DNA of 36,419 bases from CAYPIE01 sp964410665 (GCA_964410665.1 CAYPIE010000060.1:1-36419), one strand, 5' to 3'; positions 24,672 to 33,656 are shown, counted from the stretch's first letter. Notes: generated from the letters alone by a model not told the origin. Numbers and translations: made by a program.

Positions 24672-25019
24672 ACTGCACCGGTGACCGTCTGCCCAGACCA
24701 ATGTCGCGGCGTACAACCCGCTTGATCGAACGCCGCGCTAGCAAGGCAGATGAATTGCTCGAACTCATTCAAATTGGATGGTTCGCGAACGACAATCCTG
24801 TCGTTCGCGAAGGTCTTGTCTCTTGGGGACTGCAAGCTAGCCAGCCGTTGCACCCCAAAAGACGGTCGGAACAAAAACATCGGGGTCGATCTGGGTCGGT
24901 GGGTATTTCCACCGAGAGTTCAGCCAGTTTTTCCAGGTGCTATGTCCTATGTTTGGCGTAACCGGTTGACTCCGGGGGTTGGAGGCCTGATCCGCAATGC
25001 GAATGAGGGGGTTGCTTCG
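24672..25019. other. Intergenic region holding a strong hairpin
   Basis: This 348-base gap between the epimerase-like and LRR genes contains the 13-base perfect hairpin at 24782-24811. Weak open frames run through it, including an upstream extension of the LRR frame to 24750, but they have no family similarity, so the gap is probably non-coding. The LRR promoter must lie here if the gene is not transcribed from upstream. Confidence 0.5.
24782..24811. terminator. Perfect 13-base-pair hairpin with tetraloop
   Basis: TTCGCGAACGACA (24782-24794) and TGTCGTTCGCGAA (24799-24811) are exact inverted repeats around the loop ATCC. The left arm starts with TTCGCGAA, itself palindromic. About 110 bases after the epimerase-like stop, it is the strongest stem-loop in the window. 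It may be a terminator, though only a few scattered T follow (GGTCTTGTCTC), a processing signal or a stable RNA element. Confidence 0.55.
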
Positions 25020-26255
25020 ATGAAGGAAGCCGAGGCATTCCTGGAACGGATTCGGCAGCAGCCCGATGAAGATGGCCCCCGCTTGATTTACGCAGATTGG
25101 TTAGATGAACGACGTGATCCGCGTGGCGAATTCATCCGCATCCAATGTGCCCTGGCTCGGTTGGCGGTGGATGACCCGCGCCGCTTTGAGCTCATGGAGC
25201 GGGAACGGCGACTCTATGAACAATACAAGCAACCATGGCAAGAGCCGCTGCGTGGCATCGGTTCGAGTATGGAATTTCGCCGCGGCTTTGTCGAGGTGAT
25301 CAATATTGAGGCTCGGGTCTTTCTGTCCCGTGCGGACGAGATTTTTGCCAGGACGCCCTTGCGTCATGTTCGTTTACTCGATGTGGGCGCGAGTCTGAAT
25401 GAGCTCGCTCGCTGCCCACGACTACGGCAATTGGCCGGGTTGACCATGTATGCCCAGCATCTTGGGGATCGGCTGGCACGGATTTTGGCAGAATCCGAAC
25501 ACCTCAGCGAAGTTCGGATTCTCGAACTAGGCCGGAATCGCCTGGGCGACCGAGGCGTCGAAGCCTTGGCCCTCTCGCCGTTCTTGTGCAAACTTGAGCA
25601 GCTCGATTTGAGCGATAATGCCTTTGGCGATCTTGGCGTGCAGGCTCTAGCAGCGGCTCCCAATTTACGACGATTACAACGTCTTGAACTTCAACGCAAC
25701 GAGATTAGCGGCGATGGGCTGGAAGCCCTCGCGGCTGCCAGTCGACTTCCCGGGCTATGCAACCTGGGATTGAGTTACAATCGCATTGGCACGCTTCGCC
25801 GCGTGGGGATCTATGGCAATCAAGAAGACCAACCGCGGCTCAGGCATCTCGACGTGCGTTCGAATATTATCCATCCCTCGGCGATCGGGGTGATCTTGAG
25901 CTCGTCCAACTTGACTGGGTTGTACAGCCTCGATCTAGGCAATAACCAGCTGGGCAACGAAGGGATTCAGACCCTCACCAACTCGGCCACCGTGGCGTCC
26001 CTACGTCATTTGTTTGTCAACGATAACCAACTCGGCAATGATGCGATCACCGCGCTGGCTCGGTCACCTTACTTGCACCATCTGACGACTCTTGATTTGC
26101 ATCATAATCCCATGATCTTCGATGCTGGGGCCCAGCTGTTACTCAATCCTCGGTTTTTCCGTCACCTAAGGCGGCTTGGGCCGCCGAGTCCGGGCATCTC
26201 GCACAAGTTACGCCGCCTGTTGCAGGCACGTTATGGAATGCCCTTACGAATGTAG
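25020..26255 (+). CDS. TIGR02996 repeat-companion domain protein with leucine-rich repeats
   Basis: The ATG at 25020 gives 411 residues. The N-terminus is a TIGR02996 domain (MKEAEAFLERIRQQP, then RLIYADWLDERRDPRGEFIR), a short module abundant in Gemmataceae and usually fused to repeat domains. About residues 110-380 are ribonuclease-inhibitor-type leucine-rich repeats, e.g. VRILELGRNRLGDRGVEALA, LEQLDLSDNAFGDLGVQALA and LYSLDLGNNQLGNEGIQTL. No signal peptide or membrane segment is seen, so it is probably cytoplasmic. Such proteins are thought to be protein-binding scaffolds; the partner is unknown. It is convergent with glutamine synthetase across a two-hairpin region. Confidence 0.92.
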   Translation: MKEAEAFLERIRQQPDEDGPRLIYADWLDERRDPRGEFIRIQCALARLAVDDPRRFELMERERRLYEQYKQPWQEPLRGIGSSMEFRRGFVEVINIEARVFLSRADEIFARTPLRHVRLLDVGASLNELARCPRLRQLAGLTMYAQHLGDRLARILAESEHLSEVRILELGRNRLGDRGVEALALSPFLCKLEQLDLSDNAFGDLGVQALAAAPNLRRLQRLELQRNEISGDGLEALAAASRLPGLCNLGLSYNRIGTLRRVGIYGNQEDQPRLRHLDVRSNIIHPSAIGVILSSSNLTGLYSLDLGNNQLGNEGIQTLTNSATVASLRHLFVNDNQLGNDAITALARSPYLHHLTTLDLHHNPMIFDAGAQLLLNPRFFRHLRRLGPPSPGISHKLRRLLQARYGMPLRM

Positions 26256-26270
26256 ATTGCTGAGTGGAGG

Positions 26271-26335
26271 CTTGGCGTGGGCCAAGCTTCCCCGATCGAA
26301 GCGGTCCCAGCAAGCTGCAGGGGCTTTGATCGGGG
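26271..26335. terminator. Tandem hairpins between convergent LRR and glutamine synthetase genes
   Basis: The first hairpin is GCTTGGC (26271-26277), loop GTG, GCCAAGC (26281-26287). The second, larger one pairs CCCCGATCGAAGC (26290-26302) with GCTTTGATCGGGG (26323-26335), twelve of thirteen bases matching, around a 20-base loop. Both lie in the 118-base gap between two genes that point at each other (stops at 26255 and 26374). This position fits bidirectional termination, though no long T-tract is present. Confidence 0.6.
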
Positions 26336-26373
26336 AGAACGGGGGGCAGCCGGAGGCCAGCACGTTGTGGGGC

Positions 26374-28566
26374 TTAGCGGACAAACAATAAATCTCGATA
26401 GGTGGGTACGGGCCACAGATCATCGGCGACCATCGTTTCCAGCGTATCGGCGGCATGTCTTACCCCTTCCATGGCAGGAATCAGGGTATCCCGGGCATAG
26501 CGTGCCTGGTCGATCGGCTCGGCTCCATCCTCGCTGGCCAACGAATGCTCCAGTTGGTCCAGAGCCGATTGCAACTGGCTGATGGTGTCATTGATACGCT
26601 CTAAGAGCCCGCTGAGCAAGGAATTGGTGAGCCCAGCGGCTTGACTGGCGCTCACGGCGTTGGCGACCTCGGTGAGATAACGGATCCCTGCGGGCAGCAT
26701 CATGGTTTTGCCCATACTAAAGGTCACTTTGGCCTCCAGGGCAATGGTCTTCGTGTAGCTCTCACACAGGATGACATAGCGACTACGCAGCTCACGCTCG
26801 TTGTACACTTTGTATTTGCCCATCAGTTCGATGGTGTCCTGGCGAATGGCGATGGGCAAGGCATCGACCGTGTTGCGTAGGTTGGGAAGTTCACGCTTCT
26901 CCGCCTCTTGGTGCCAGGCCTCCGCGTAGTTGTCCCCCATGAACAGCACTCGCTTGCTCTCCTTGATGATCCCAGGGAGGAGCGTTTGGATCGCCTGGTT
27001 CAAGGGTTTTCCAGCCGCGGTCATGGCCTCGAGCTGCGTCGCCATGTAGTCGAGGGACTCGGCGACGATAGTGTTGAGGACGGTGTTCGGTCCCGCGATC
27101 GATTGCCCACCGCCGACAGCTCGGAATTCAAACTTATTGCCGGTGAAGGCGAACGGACTGGTGCGGTTGCGGTCGCCGGAGTGCTTGGGCAGTTTGGGCA
27201 AAACCGAGACACCGATTTCCATGAACTGGTCGCCATACTTTGTGGCTTGGCCACCCAGCTCGAGCTGGTCGATGACATCTTGCAGTTGCGACCCGAGAAA
27301 AATCGAGATGATCGCCGGAGGCGCTTCGTTGGCACCCAGACGGTGGTCATTGCCCGCGGTGGCTACGGTAAGTCGTAACAGTTCGGGATATTTGGCGACG
27401 GCGCGGATGACGGCAACGCAGAACACCAGAAACTGAGCATTCTCGTGGGGTGTCTGGCCGGGCTCGAGGAGATTTTCGCCGAGATCGGTGGACATCGACC
27501 AGTTGTTGTGTTTGCCGTTGCCATTGATGCCGGCGAAGGGCTTTTCGTGCAGCAACGCCGCGAGTCCATATTTTGGCGCGGTGCGTTTCAGGACCTCCAT
27601 GAGCATCATTTGGTGGTCGGTTGCCAGGTTGGTATCTTCAAAGACCGGGGCAATCTCGTACTGGCTGGGAGCCACTTCATTGTGCCGGGTTTTGACGGGA
27701 ACCCCGAGCTTGAACAGCTCGGCCTCGACCTCCGCCATGCAAGCAATGATCCGCTCCGGAATCGAGCCAAAATATTGGTCCTCCATCTCCTGGCCCTTCG
27801 GGGGGGTTGCCCCGAACAGGGTGCGGCCGGCGTTGACCAGATCGGGCCGTGCATAGAATAGCTTGCGGTCGATCAGAAAGTATTCCTGCTCACTACCGAC
27901 GGTGGTAAATACCTTGCACGCTGCCTGGTTGCCAAACAGGCGTAGGATCCGGATGGCCTGTTCGGATAGCGCTTGCATGGAGCGTAACAGCGGCGTTTTT
28001 TTGTCGAGCGCCTCCCCGGTCCAGGACAGGAATACGGTGGGGATGATCAGCGTCGCGCCGTTGGGATTCTCGAAGACAAACGCGGGGCTGGTGGGGTCCC
28101 AGGCGGTATAGCCCCGCGCCTCAAAGGTGGCGCGTAAGCCGCCGGAGGGAAACGAACTTGCGTCGGGTTCGCCGCGGACTAATTCTTTGCCGGTGAACTC
28201 GGCAATCACCCGTCCTTCGGGGGTGGGAGTCAGAAAGCTATCGTGCTTTTCGGCGGTCAAGCCGGTCATCGGCTGAAACATGTGGGTGTAGTGCGTGGCT
28301 CCCTTGGCGATCGCCCAATCTTTCATGGCCAGTGCGACGGCATCGGCGATGGAGGGATCCAGTGGTTCGCCCTGACGGATGGTTGCTTGGAGCTTTTTGA
28401 AGACTTCCTTCGGCAGCATTTCTCGTTGAAGCCGTTCCGAGAAGACATTCTCGCCAAAAATCTCCTTGATGTGTTGTTCCCGAAAGTTGATCCGGTGGAG
28501 GACGTGCTGTTCGGAGACGACGGATTGAATGAGGCTTTGCCTGCCATTGCCGTTGCTGGCGGTCAT
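26374..28566 (-). CDS. glnN: Glutamine synthetase type III
   Basis: It makes glutamine from glutamate, ammonia and ATP, the main entry of ammonia into metabolism. AAGGAG eight bases before the ATG at 28566 sets 730 residues, the length of type III enzymes, against about 470 for type I. Diagnostic segments are KDWAIAKGATHYTHMFQPMT (about 83-102), VGSEQEYFLID (about 223-233), KTRHNEVAPSQYEIAP (292-307) and the ATP-binding signature KPFAGINGNGKHNNWS (about 342-357). A C-terminal helical region (LLERINDTISQLQSALDQLE) is typical. No PII or ammonium transporter gene adjoins it. An upstream start at 28818 would add 84 residues without family support. Confidence 0.97.
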   Translation of the reverse strand: MTASNGNGRQSLIQSVVSEQHVLHRINFREQHIKEIFGENVFSERLQREMLPKEVFKKLQATIRQGEPLDPSIADAVALAMKDWAIAKGATHYTHMFQPMTGLTAEKHDSFLTPTPEGRVIAEFTGKELVRGEPDASSFPSGGLRATFEARGYTAWDPTSPAFVFENPNGATLIIPTVFLSWTGEALDKKTPLLRSMQALSEQAIRILRLFGNQAACKVFTTVGSEQEYFLIDRKLFYARPDLVNAGRTLFGATPPKGQEMEDQYFGSIPERIIACMAEVEAELFKLGVPVKTRHNEVAPSQYEIAPVFEDTNLATDHQMMLMEVLKRTAPKYGLAALLHEKPFAGINGNGKHNNWSMSTDLGENLLEPGQTPHENAQFLVFCVAVIRAVAKYPELLRLTVATAGNDHRLGANEAPPAIISIFLGSQLQDVIDQLELGGQATKYGDQFMEIGVSVLPKLPKHSGDRNRTSPFAFTGNKFEFRAVGGGQSIAGPNTVLNTIVAESLDYMATQLEAMTAAGKPLNQAIQTLLPGIIKESKRVLFMGDNYAEAWHQEAEKRELPNLRNTVDALPIAIRQDTIELMGKYKVYNERELRSRYVILCESYTKTIALEAKVTFSMGKTMMLPAGIRYLTEVANAVSASQAAGLTNSLLSGLLERINDTISQLQSALDQLEHSLASEDGAEPIDQARYARDTLIPAMEGVRHAADTLETMVADDLWPVPTYRDLLFVR

Positions 28567-28882
28567 GCGGATTGCTCCTTGGTGGTAGAGAATGGCATGG
28601 CGCCTGGCCTGTGGAGAGATCAAGCCGGGAGCACAAAGATTTTCCTTGCTGCGATTGAAGATACGAAAGCTTGGGCGGGATTCTAGCATACCGCGCGTTG
28701 CACCCTGTATGGTAGAAACCAACTTGTGGATTTTGCGAATCGTGGGGTTTGGGCTCGCCACATCCGCAGATGCAATCGCTATTTGGTTGGACGAAGCTTG
28801 CCGATCGTGCGCGGACAACCATCGGCTCCCCTACGATAAAGTCATGTCCACCCATCACCACGAGCAAAGTTGGAGGTGCCAC
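28567..28882. other. Divergent intergenic region between glutamine synthetase and methyltransferase
   Basis: The 316-base gap must hold the promoters of both divergent genes. I see no clear NtrC- or sigma-54-type site (no convincing TGGCAC-N5-TTGC), no strong hairpin and no small gene. An open frame that extends the glutamine synthetase frame upstream has no family similarity. Confidence 0.45.
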
Positions 28883-29617
28883 ATGCGGCGAACAAGGTCC
28901 TTGATTCTCGCTTTCGGGTTGCTGGTGCTCGGGATGAGCATGCACAGTCGCCCCATCCAAGCCCAGGAAAAGAGCGTCCGTCCGGGGATCAATCAATCAT
29001 TTGTGAACCCCGATGTAGACCAGTTTGTCAAACGGTTTGAAGGTGAAAGTCGCGAGGTTTTTGAGAAGCGCCAGCAAGTCGTGAAAGCTTGTTCGCTGAA
29101 GCCAGGGATGGTGGTCGCCGATATTGGGGCGGGAACGGGATTGTATACACGGCTATTCGCGACCCGCGTGGGACCGCAAGGCAAGGTCTATGCGGTCGAC
29201 ATTTCCCCGAAATTTCTCGCGTATATTGCCGAGTCGGCGCAGAAGCTAAATATCAACAATATTAAAACAATCCTGGGTAAGGATACCTCCCCCGGCCTCC
29301 CAGCCCAGGTGATCGATGTGGCGTTCCTTTGTGACACCTACCATCACTTTGAGTTTCCCACCCGGATGATGTTGGAGTTACATCGCGCGTTGAAACCCGG
29401 AGGGCGAGTGGTGTTGATTGACTTTATTCGGATTCCTGGCCAGAGTCGCGAATGGATTCTGAATCATGTCCGGGCAGGGCAGCCGATCGTCGAGAAAGAG
29501 ATCACCGCTTGTGGGTTTCGCAAAGTGGCTGAGCAGAAAGATCTGCTCAGCGAAAATTACTTCATGGTCTTTGAGAAAGTGAACAACGCGAATGCGAAGC
29601 CCGACTCCCAGCCGTGA
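28883..29617 (+). CDS. SAM-dependent methyltransferase-like protein with a signal peptide
   Basis: TGGAGGT six bases before the ATG at 28883 sets 244 residues. The N-terminus is a classical Sec signal (basic MRRTR, hydrophobic core to residue 20, cleavage near PIQA-QE). The rest is a class I methyltransferase: VVADIGAGTGLYTRLFA (motif I, about 77-93), KVYAVDISPKFL (motif II), VIDVAFLCDTYHHFEF and ALKPGGRVVLIDFIR. SAM is not known to be present outside the cytoplasm, so either the signal is a membrane anchor that leaves the enzyme inside or the domain has another role. The acceptor is unknown. Similar signal-bearing methyltransferases occur in other planctomycetes as far as I know. Confidence 0.88.
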   Translation: MRRTRSLILAFGLLVLGMSMHSRPIQAQEKSVRPGINQSFVNPDVDQFVKRFEGESREVFEKRQQVVKACSLKPGMVVADIGAGTGLYTRLFATRVGPQGKVYAVDISPKFLAYIAESAQKLNINNIKTILGKDTSPGLPAQVIDVAFLCDTYHHFEFPTRMMLELHRALKPGGRVVLIDFIRIPGQSREWILNHVRAGQPIVEKEITACGFRKVAEQKDLLSENYFMVFEKVNNANAKPDSQP

Positions 29618-29653
29618 GGCAGACCGATGCAGGTCGGACCCACCACGCGACGG

Positions 29654-31954
29654 CTAGCCTTCACTACGATTGAACAATCGGGCTGCGTCATCGGCTTCTT
29701 CGGGGATGGCCACATGGTATCCTGAGCCTTTCGCAGAACCCAACTGATAACCCCCGTAGTTATGACCATAACCGTAGTATTGATTGGCCTGGCGGCGATC
29801 GATGCCATTGACCACAATCCCTAGGACCTTGGCATCGATGCTGGCGAGAATCTCGCACGCTTTGGTGGCACGAGGACCGCATTTCTTGGTCAAGCGAATG
29901 GTTAACAGCACGGCGTCCACCCGGGGAGCCACGACTGCCGGATCGCTCACTTCCAGCAAGGGCGGCGTATCGATCAGCACAAAGTCAAAGGTCGCGCGCA
30001 ACTGCTCAATCACTTCGGCAAACCGGGGTAGGGTTAACAGCTCTGCCGGGTTGGCGGGGATCCGCCCAGAGGTCAGTAGCGACAGATTATCGATCTCGGT
30101 GGGCTGTAGTGCTTGCTGCAAGGACGAGTCTGCCGCGATCAGCGTGGATAACCCGACCCGATTGTCGACCCCAAAAATCTCATGCGCCCGCGGCCGGCGC
30201 ATATCGGCATCCACTAAGACACAGGTGCGACCAGAGGCAGCAATGGTCACCGCCAGGTTGGCGATCAGTGTGCTCTTGCCATCGCTTGTATCGGGGCTAG
30301 TGACTTGAATCACTTGGTGGCCATGGCCTTGGGTACTGAAATACAGCGACGTACGTAAAGAGCGAAAGGCTTCGGCTTCGATCCCACGTGGGAAATAGAA
30401 GGTGCACAGTTGGGGATCAAGGACGGACATACCGACAGCTTTCCGTTGTTCGGCCGTTGCATCGGGTTTCAGCGAAGGGATTTCACCGATGACCGGCAGC
30501 CCCAGTCGTCGACGGATCTCTTCCGGATTGCGAAACCCTTTGTCACTGAGCTCGGCCAGGTAAGCGAGTCCCAGTCCACTCAACAAACCAAGTGCCAACC
30601 CTGCAAACAGGGTTTGGGTGAGCTTCGGGGCCACCTTGCCTCCCGGACCCGGGGGCGTGAGTAACTCCGCATCAAAGCCAGTCCGATCCGCTCTCTGGCT
30701 GATCCCTCGTAATTGGGTGACCAGGGTTTCGTAATGTTCCTCCGCTCGGGAGATTTCTTTTCGCTTCTGCTCATCTTTGAATAACAATTTGCTGAGCTGT
30801 TGAGCGGCTGTACTCTCAGACTTCACCAGCTTGCTGACCGATTGAAGCTCCTGCTCTGCTTTCCCCAAACGAAGATTGAGCGTGCGCAAATAGTCATCCA
30901 AATTGCTGGCTTGCAGACTCGAGTTTGCCCCTGTTTTGGGAGCGGAACTCAAAAGCTTGGCATAATACTCCTCAACCTTCTGCATCTGCCTGCGTAAGGA
31001 CTCCTTTTCCGGATGGCCTGGGCCATAACTTCGGGGCAGGCTAATCATTTTGAGCTCGAGTTCGAACAGTTGCTGTGCTTTTTGTTGTTCGAGCTGCATG
31101 GAAAGCGAGTCGGTCTCGGGGAGCAGTTGAATAATATCGGCCAGTGTTTCCCCAGCATCCCGTTTGCGCTGGATGAGTTCAATCTGGTCTTTCAGCTTAA
31201 GGACGTCCATCTCGAGAGTCGCTTCTTGTTGCTTTAACGTCAGCAGTCGGGTCTGTTCGATGGGGGTTTGGCCGTCCTGATAGAGCAGGTTGCTATCATC
31301 TCGAAATTGCGCTTGTTCGTCGTAGAGTTCGTTTAATTTTTTGTTCAATACTTGGAGTTGCGTTTCGAGCTGCTTGCGAATCTGGCCGCTCCGCTGTTTA
31401 TAGGTATCTTCCAGAAAATTCTGATATTCTTCCATGATGGCGGTGATAATCCTCCCACAATCTTCTGCGACCGGCCCGCGGAAGGTGAGTCGGATCACGC
31501 TTTGTTGACTCTGCTTATCGACTCGGGTTGCCGAGAGCGAACTGCGAATCAAACCGATGGGATCGCTCGCATCGCGAACCGTGTCCAGGTTGCGAAGCGG
31601 CTGGTCGTGACCTTCCAACGGGTCTGGGTTGTCAAGGGCTCGGCGGATGATCATATGGCTCTGGATTACCAACAATTGGGTGGCCACGAAGTCATCGATC
31701 ACCGAGGCTTGAACCGCATCGATCATTTCGCCCGACCGGCCTGAAGCGGCCTCTTCGATCAGTAGAACCTCTGCACTGGACTGGTAAATAGGGATCTGTC
31801 GGGCGTAAAAGATGCCGGCCAGGATGATTCCAGCGACCGCGCCGAGGAGAATGAGGGCCTTGCGTCGCCACAATAAGGTGAGCAAATTGGGGCCCGAACT
31901 GGTCAGGCCCGTCGATTCGATGGGAAAACCGGTTGGATCATGGGGTCGGGTCAT
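29654..31954 (-). CDS. Wzc-like polysaccharide copolymerase and tyrosine autokinase
   Basis: The enzyme sets chain length and drives export of exopolysaccharide, and phosphorylates itself on tyrosine. From the ATG at 31954 it has 766 residues; a longer start at 32110 overlaps the upstream gene, and neither has a good ribosome site. TM1 lies near 33-50, then a Wzz domain with long coiled coils, then TM2 near 447-467. The kinase part has Walker A SPDTSDGKSTL (near 552-562), Walker A-prime CVLVDADMRRPR and Walker B FVLIDTPP. The C-terminal Tyr cluster (YYGYGHNYGGY, about 727-737) is the autophosphorylation site. It follows the WecA-like gene on the same strand by 106 bases. Confidence 0.93.
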   Translation of the reverse strand: MTRPHDPTGFPIESTGLTSSGPNLLTLLWRRKALILLGAVAGIILAGIFYARQIPIYQSSAEVLLIEEAASGRSGEMIDAVQASVIDDFVATQLLVIQSHMIIRRALDNPDPLEGHDQPLRNLDTVRDASDPIGLIRSSLSATRVDKQSQQSVIRLTFRGPVAEDCGRIITAIMEEYQNFLEDTYKQRSGQIRKQLETQLQVLNKKLNELYDEQAQFRDDSNLLYQDGQTPIEQTRLLTLKQQEATLEMDVLKLKDQIELIQRKRDAGETLADIIQLLPETDSLSMQLEQQKAQQLFELELKMISLPRSYGPGHPEKESLRRQMQKVEEYYAKLLSSAPKTGANSSLQASNLDDYLRTLNLRLGKAEQELQSVSKLVKSESTAAQQLSKLLFKDEQKRKEISRAEEHYETLVTQLRGISQRADRTGFDAELLTPPGPGGKVAPKLTQTLFAGLALGLLSGLGLAYLAELSDKGFRNPEEIRRRLGLPVIGEIPSLKPDATAEQRKAVGMSVLDPQLCTFYFPRGIEAEAFRSLRTSLYFSTQGHGHQVIQVTSPDTSDGKSTLIANLAVTIAASGRTCVLVDADMRRPRAHEIFGVDNRVGLSTLIAADSSLQQALQPTEIDNLSLLTSGRIPANPAELLTLPRFAEVIEQLRATFDFVLIDTPPLLEVSDPAVVAPRVDAVLLTIRLTKKCGPRATKACEILASIDAKVLGIVVNGIDRRQANQYYGYGHNYGGYQLGSAKGSGYHVAIPEEADDAARLFNRSEG

Positions 31955-32060
31955 AACAGGAGGTCCAAGAAGATCAACAGGGACTCGAACCGTGTGCGAT
32001 CCACGTTGTATTTTCGCCCACCGCTGCCAGGATCCACAACCGCCCGCTCCCAGACGGCCT

Positions 32061-33602
32061 CTAGGAGATGACCGAATACGAAGCCTCTGCTTCGCTGTCG
32101 CTGGCTTCATGGACCAGAACGGGCTTGGCAGCTTTGTTGTGCTCTGAGCGGGTCAAAACCGCGGAGCGGTGGTGGGGATGTAAGACAATCCGATGCTGGA
32201 ACTGATCCATCACTTCACTGATCGCCACAATTTTTTGCCATAAAGGGGATTCATCCCAAACTCCCGCCACTTCCAGTCGACCTACATGCACGCTTTCCAC
32301 ACTCAAGGGAAGTTCTACGCGCCATAAGTTGGAGACCTCGTCTTCGTCAATGCGTAATTCCCAGCGGGCATGGTAACCTTCATGCAATGCCGGAGCATTG
32401 ACGTCCAGACGAAGTCGCTGGATATTTTGCTGCATCGCCGTTTGAATGAGTTGACTCCACAGGATACGCCACTCGAACACCCCTTGAAGCCGCACCTCCA
32501 ATTCCTTCACGGGTACAACCTCGGGCCGCTGGAGCAACGAAGTGCCCAAGCCAAACATTCGCTTCCGTAACAACAGAGCTTCCGCATAGCCAAACAAACG
32601 CGTAGCAATCAAAACACTGATGACGCCAATAAATGTACACAGGGCTAATAAATCCTGTTCAAGGAGCCGTCCTGCCAAGACGGCAAATCCGGTCAACACG
32701 CAAATTCCAGTGACTAAGCGAAGAATGGCCCAATTCGAAAAGCCATGTCGCAGCAAGCAATGATGCAGGTGACCGCGATCGGTGTTGTAAATACTCCGTC
32801 CAGTGAGCTTGCGACGGACAATCGCGGCCGTCGTATCGAAAACCGGGAGGGTGAGCAACACCAGTGGCGTTGACAGGACCAAGGTAGTGGGTCCCTTAAG
32901 CCCGCCGATGATGGCTAACGTTCCCACAATCAACCCAATCAACATGCTACCGGAATCACCCAAAAAAACCGAGGCAGGCGGCAGGTTATATCGCAAAAAG
33001 CCGAGAATGCTCCCGGCTAAGGCCGCAGCCACCAAAGCGGTGGGGAGGTCCCCGAGGACGAAGGCCAGAGTGGCCACCGTGAAGGTGACAATCAAGCTAA
33101 TCGTCCCGAGCAACCCATCCATCCCATCTAATAAATTGAGCGAATTGATGGCGCCCAAGAGGAGGAAAATGGTAAATGGCGCGGCAAAAATGCCGAATTC
33201 TCCATGCCAGCCGAGCAGTTCGACGCGTTCGACTTGGACCCCGCAGAGCACCACAATGCTCGCAGCCACAATCTGACCTAGGAGCTTGTGACGGCCGCGG
33301 AGATAGCCAAGATCGTCGACAATCCCCAGCCCACAGATGAACGTTGCCCCTAGAAGCAGTCCGAGCCACGCGCTAGCAAAATGCTCAAGGGGATACCAAT
33401 AGGTGAAGGCGACACTGCTGGCAAACACGGTGGCGATCAACAGGGCAGGTCCACCGGCCAACGGAGTGATTCGGGAATGGATTTTGCGGTGTCCATCCGG
33501 TCGATCCACCAAACCAATCGAGCGTGCCAAGATCCGCACACATGGGATCAAGCCAAGACTGGCAAACAAACTCAGAAACAGGGTGCCGAGCAGGGATGTC
33601 AT
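32061..33602 (-). CDS. WecA/MraY-type undecaprenyl-phosphate sugar-1-phosphate transferase with cytosolic C-terminal extension
   Basis: This polytopic enzyme starts glycan assembly by moving a sugar phosphate, typically N-acetylglucosamine 1-phosphate, from UDP-sugar to undecaprenyl phosphate. GAGG eight bases before the ATG at 33602 sets 513 residues. About ten membrane segments span 1-345. Catalytic motifs are present: VDDLGY (Asp96, Asp97), NSLNLLDGMDGL (153-164), PVFDTTAA (Asp256) and the His motif RGHLHHCLLRHG (276-287). Residues about 346-513 are an extra hydrophilic domain (VRLQGVFEWRILWSQLIQTA, then LRLDVNAPALHEGYHARWEL) not found in WecA of about 365 residues. A hairpin lies in its leader at 33631-33656. 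The Wzc-like gene follows. Confidence 0.93.
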   Translation of the reverse strand: MTSLLGTLFLSLFASLGLIPCVRILARSIGLVDRPDGHRKIHSRITPLAGGPALLIATVFASSVAFTYWYPLEHFASAWLGLLLGATFICGLGIVDDLGYLRGRHKLLGQIVAASIVVLCGVQVERVELLGWHGEFGIFAAPFTIFLLLGAINSLNLLDGMDGLLGTISLIVTFTVATLAFVLGDLPTALVAAALAGSILGFLRYNLPPASVFLGDSGSMLIGLIVGTLAIIGGLKGPTTLVLSTPLVLLTLPVFDTTAAIVRRKLTGRSIYNTDRGHLHHCLLRHGFSNWAILRLVTGICVLTGFAVLAGRLLEQDLLALCTFIGVISVLIATRLFGYAEALLLRKRMFGLGTSLLQRPEVVPVKELEVRLQGVFEWRILWSQLIQTAMQQNIQRLRLDVNAPALHEGYHARWELRIDEDEVSNLWRVELPLSVESVHVGRLEVAGVWDESPLWQKIVAISEVMDQFQHRIVLHPHHRSAVLTRSEHNKAAKPVLVHEASDSEAEASYSVIS

Positions 33603-33630
33603 GCAGCAAACCTCGTCTAACCCAAGGGGA

Positions 33631-33656
33631 CTGGTGAGTTTCGATGCTCTCACCAG
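33631..33656 (-). promoter_or_regulatory. Leader hairpin upstream of the WecA-like gene
   Basis: CTGGTGAG (33631-33638) and CTCACCAG (33649-33656) form a perfect 8-base-pair stem with a 10-base loop. The hairpin lies 29 bases before the start codon on the minus strand, so it would be in the untranslated leader if transcription starts farther upstream. It could affect mRNA stability or translation. Confidence 0.4.

Noticed and set aside
28567..28882. Nitrogen-regulated sigma-54 promoter for glutamine synthetase
   Set aside because: No convincing GG-N10-GC type site was found in the gap on the minus strand.
28238..28996. 252-codon minus-strand frame overlapping glutamine synthetase start
   Set aside because: It overlaps the well-supported type III glutamine synthetase in another frame and lacks family similarity.
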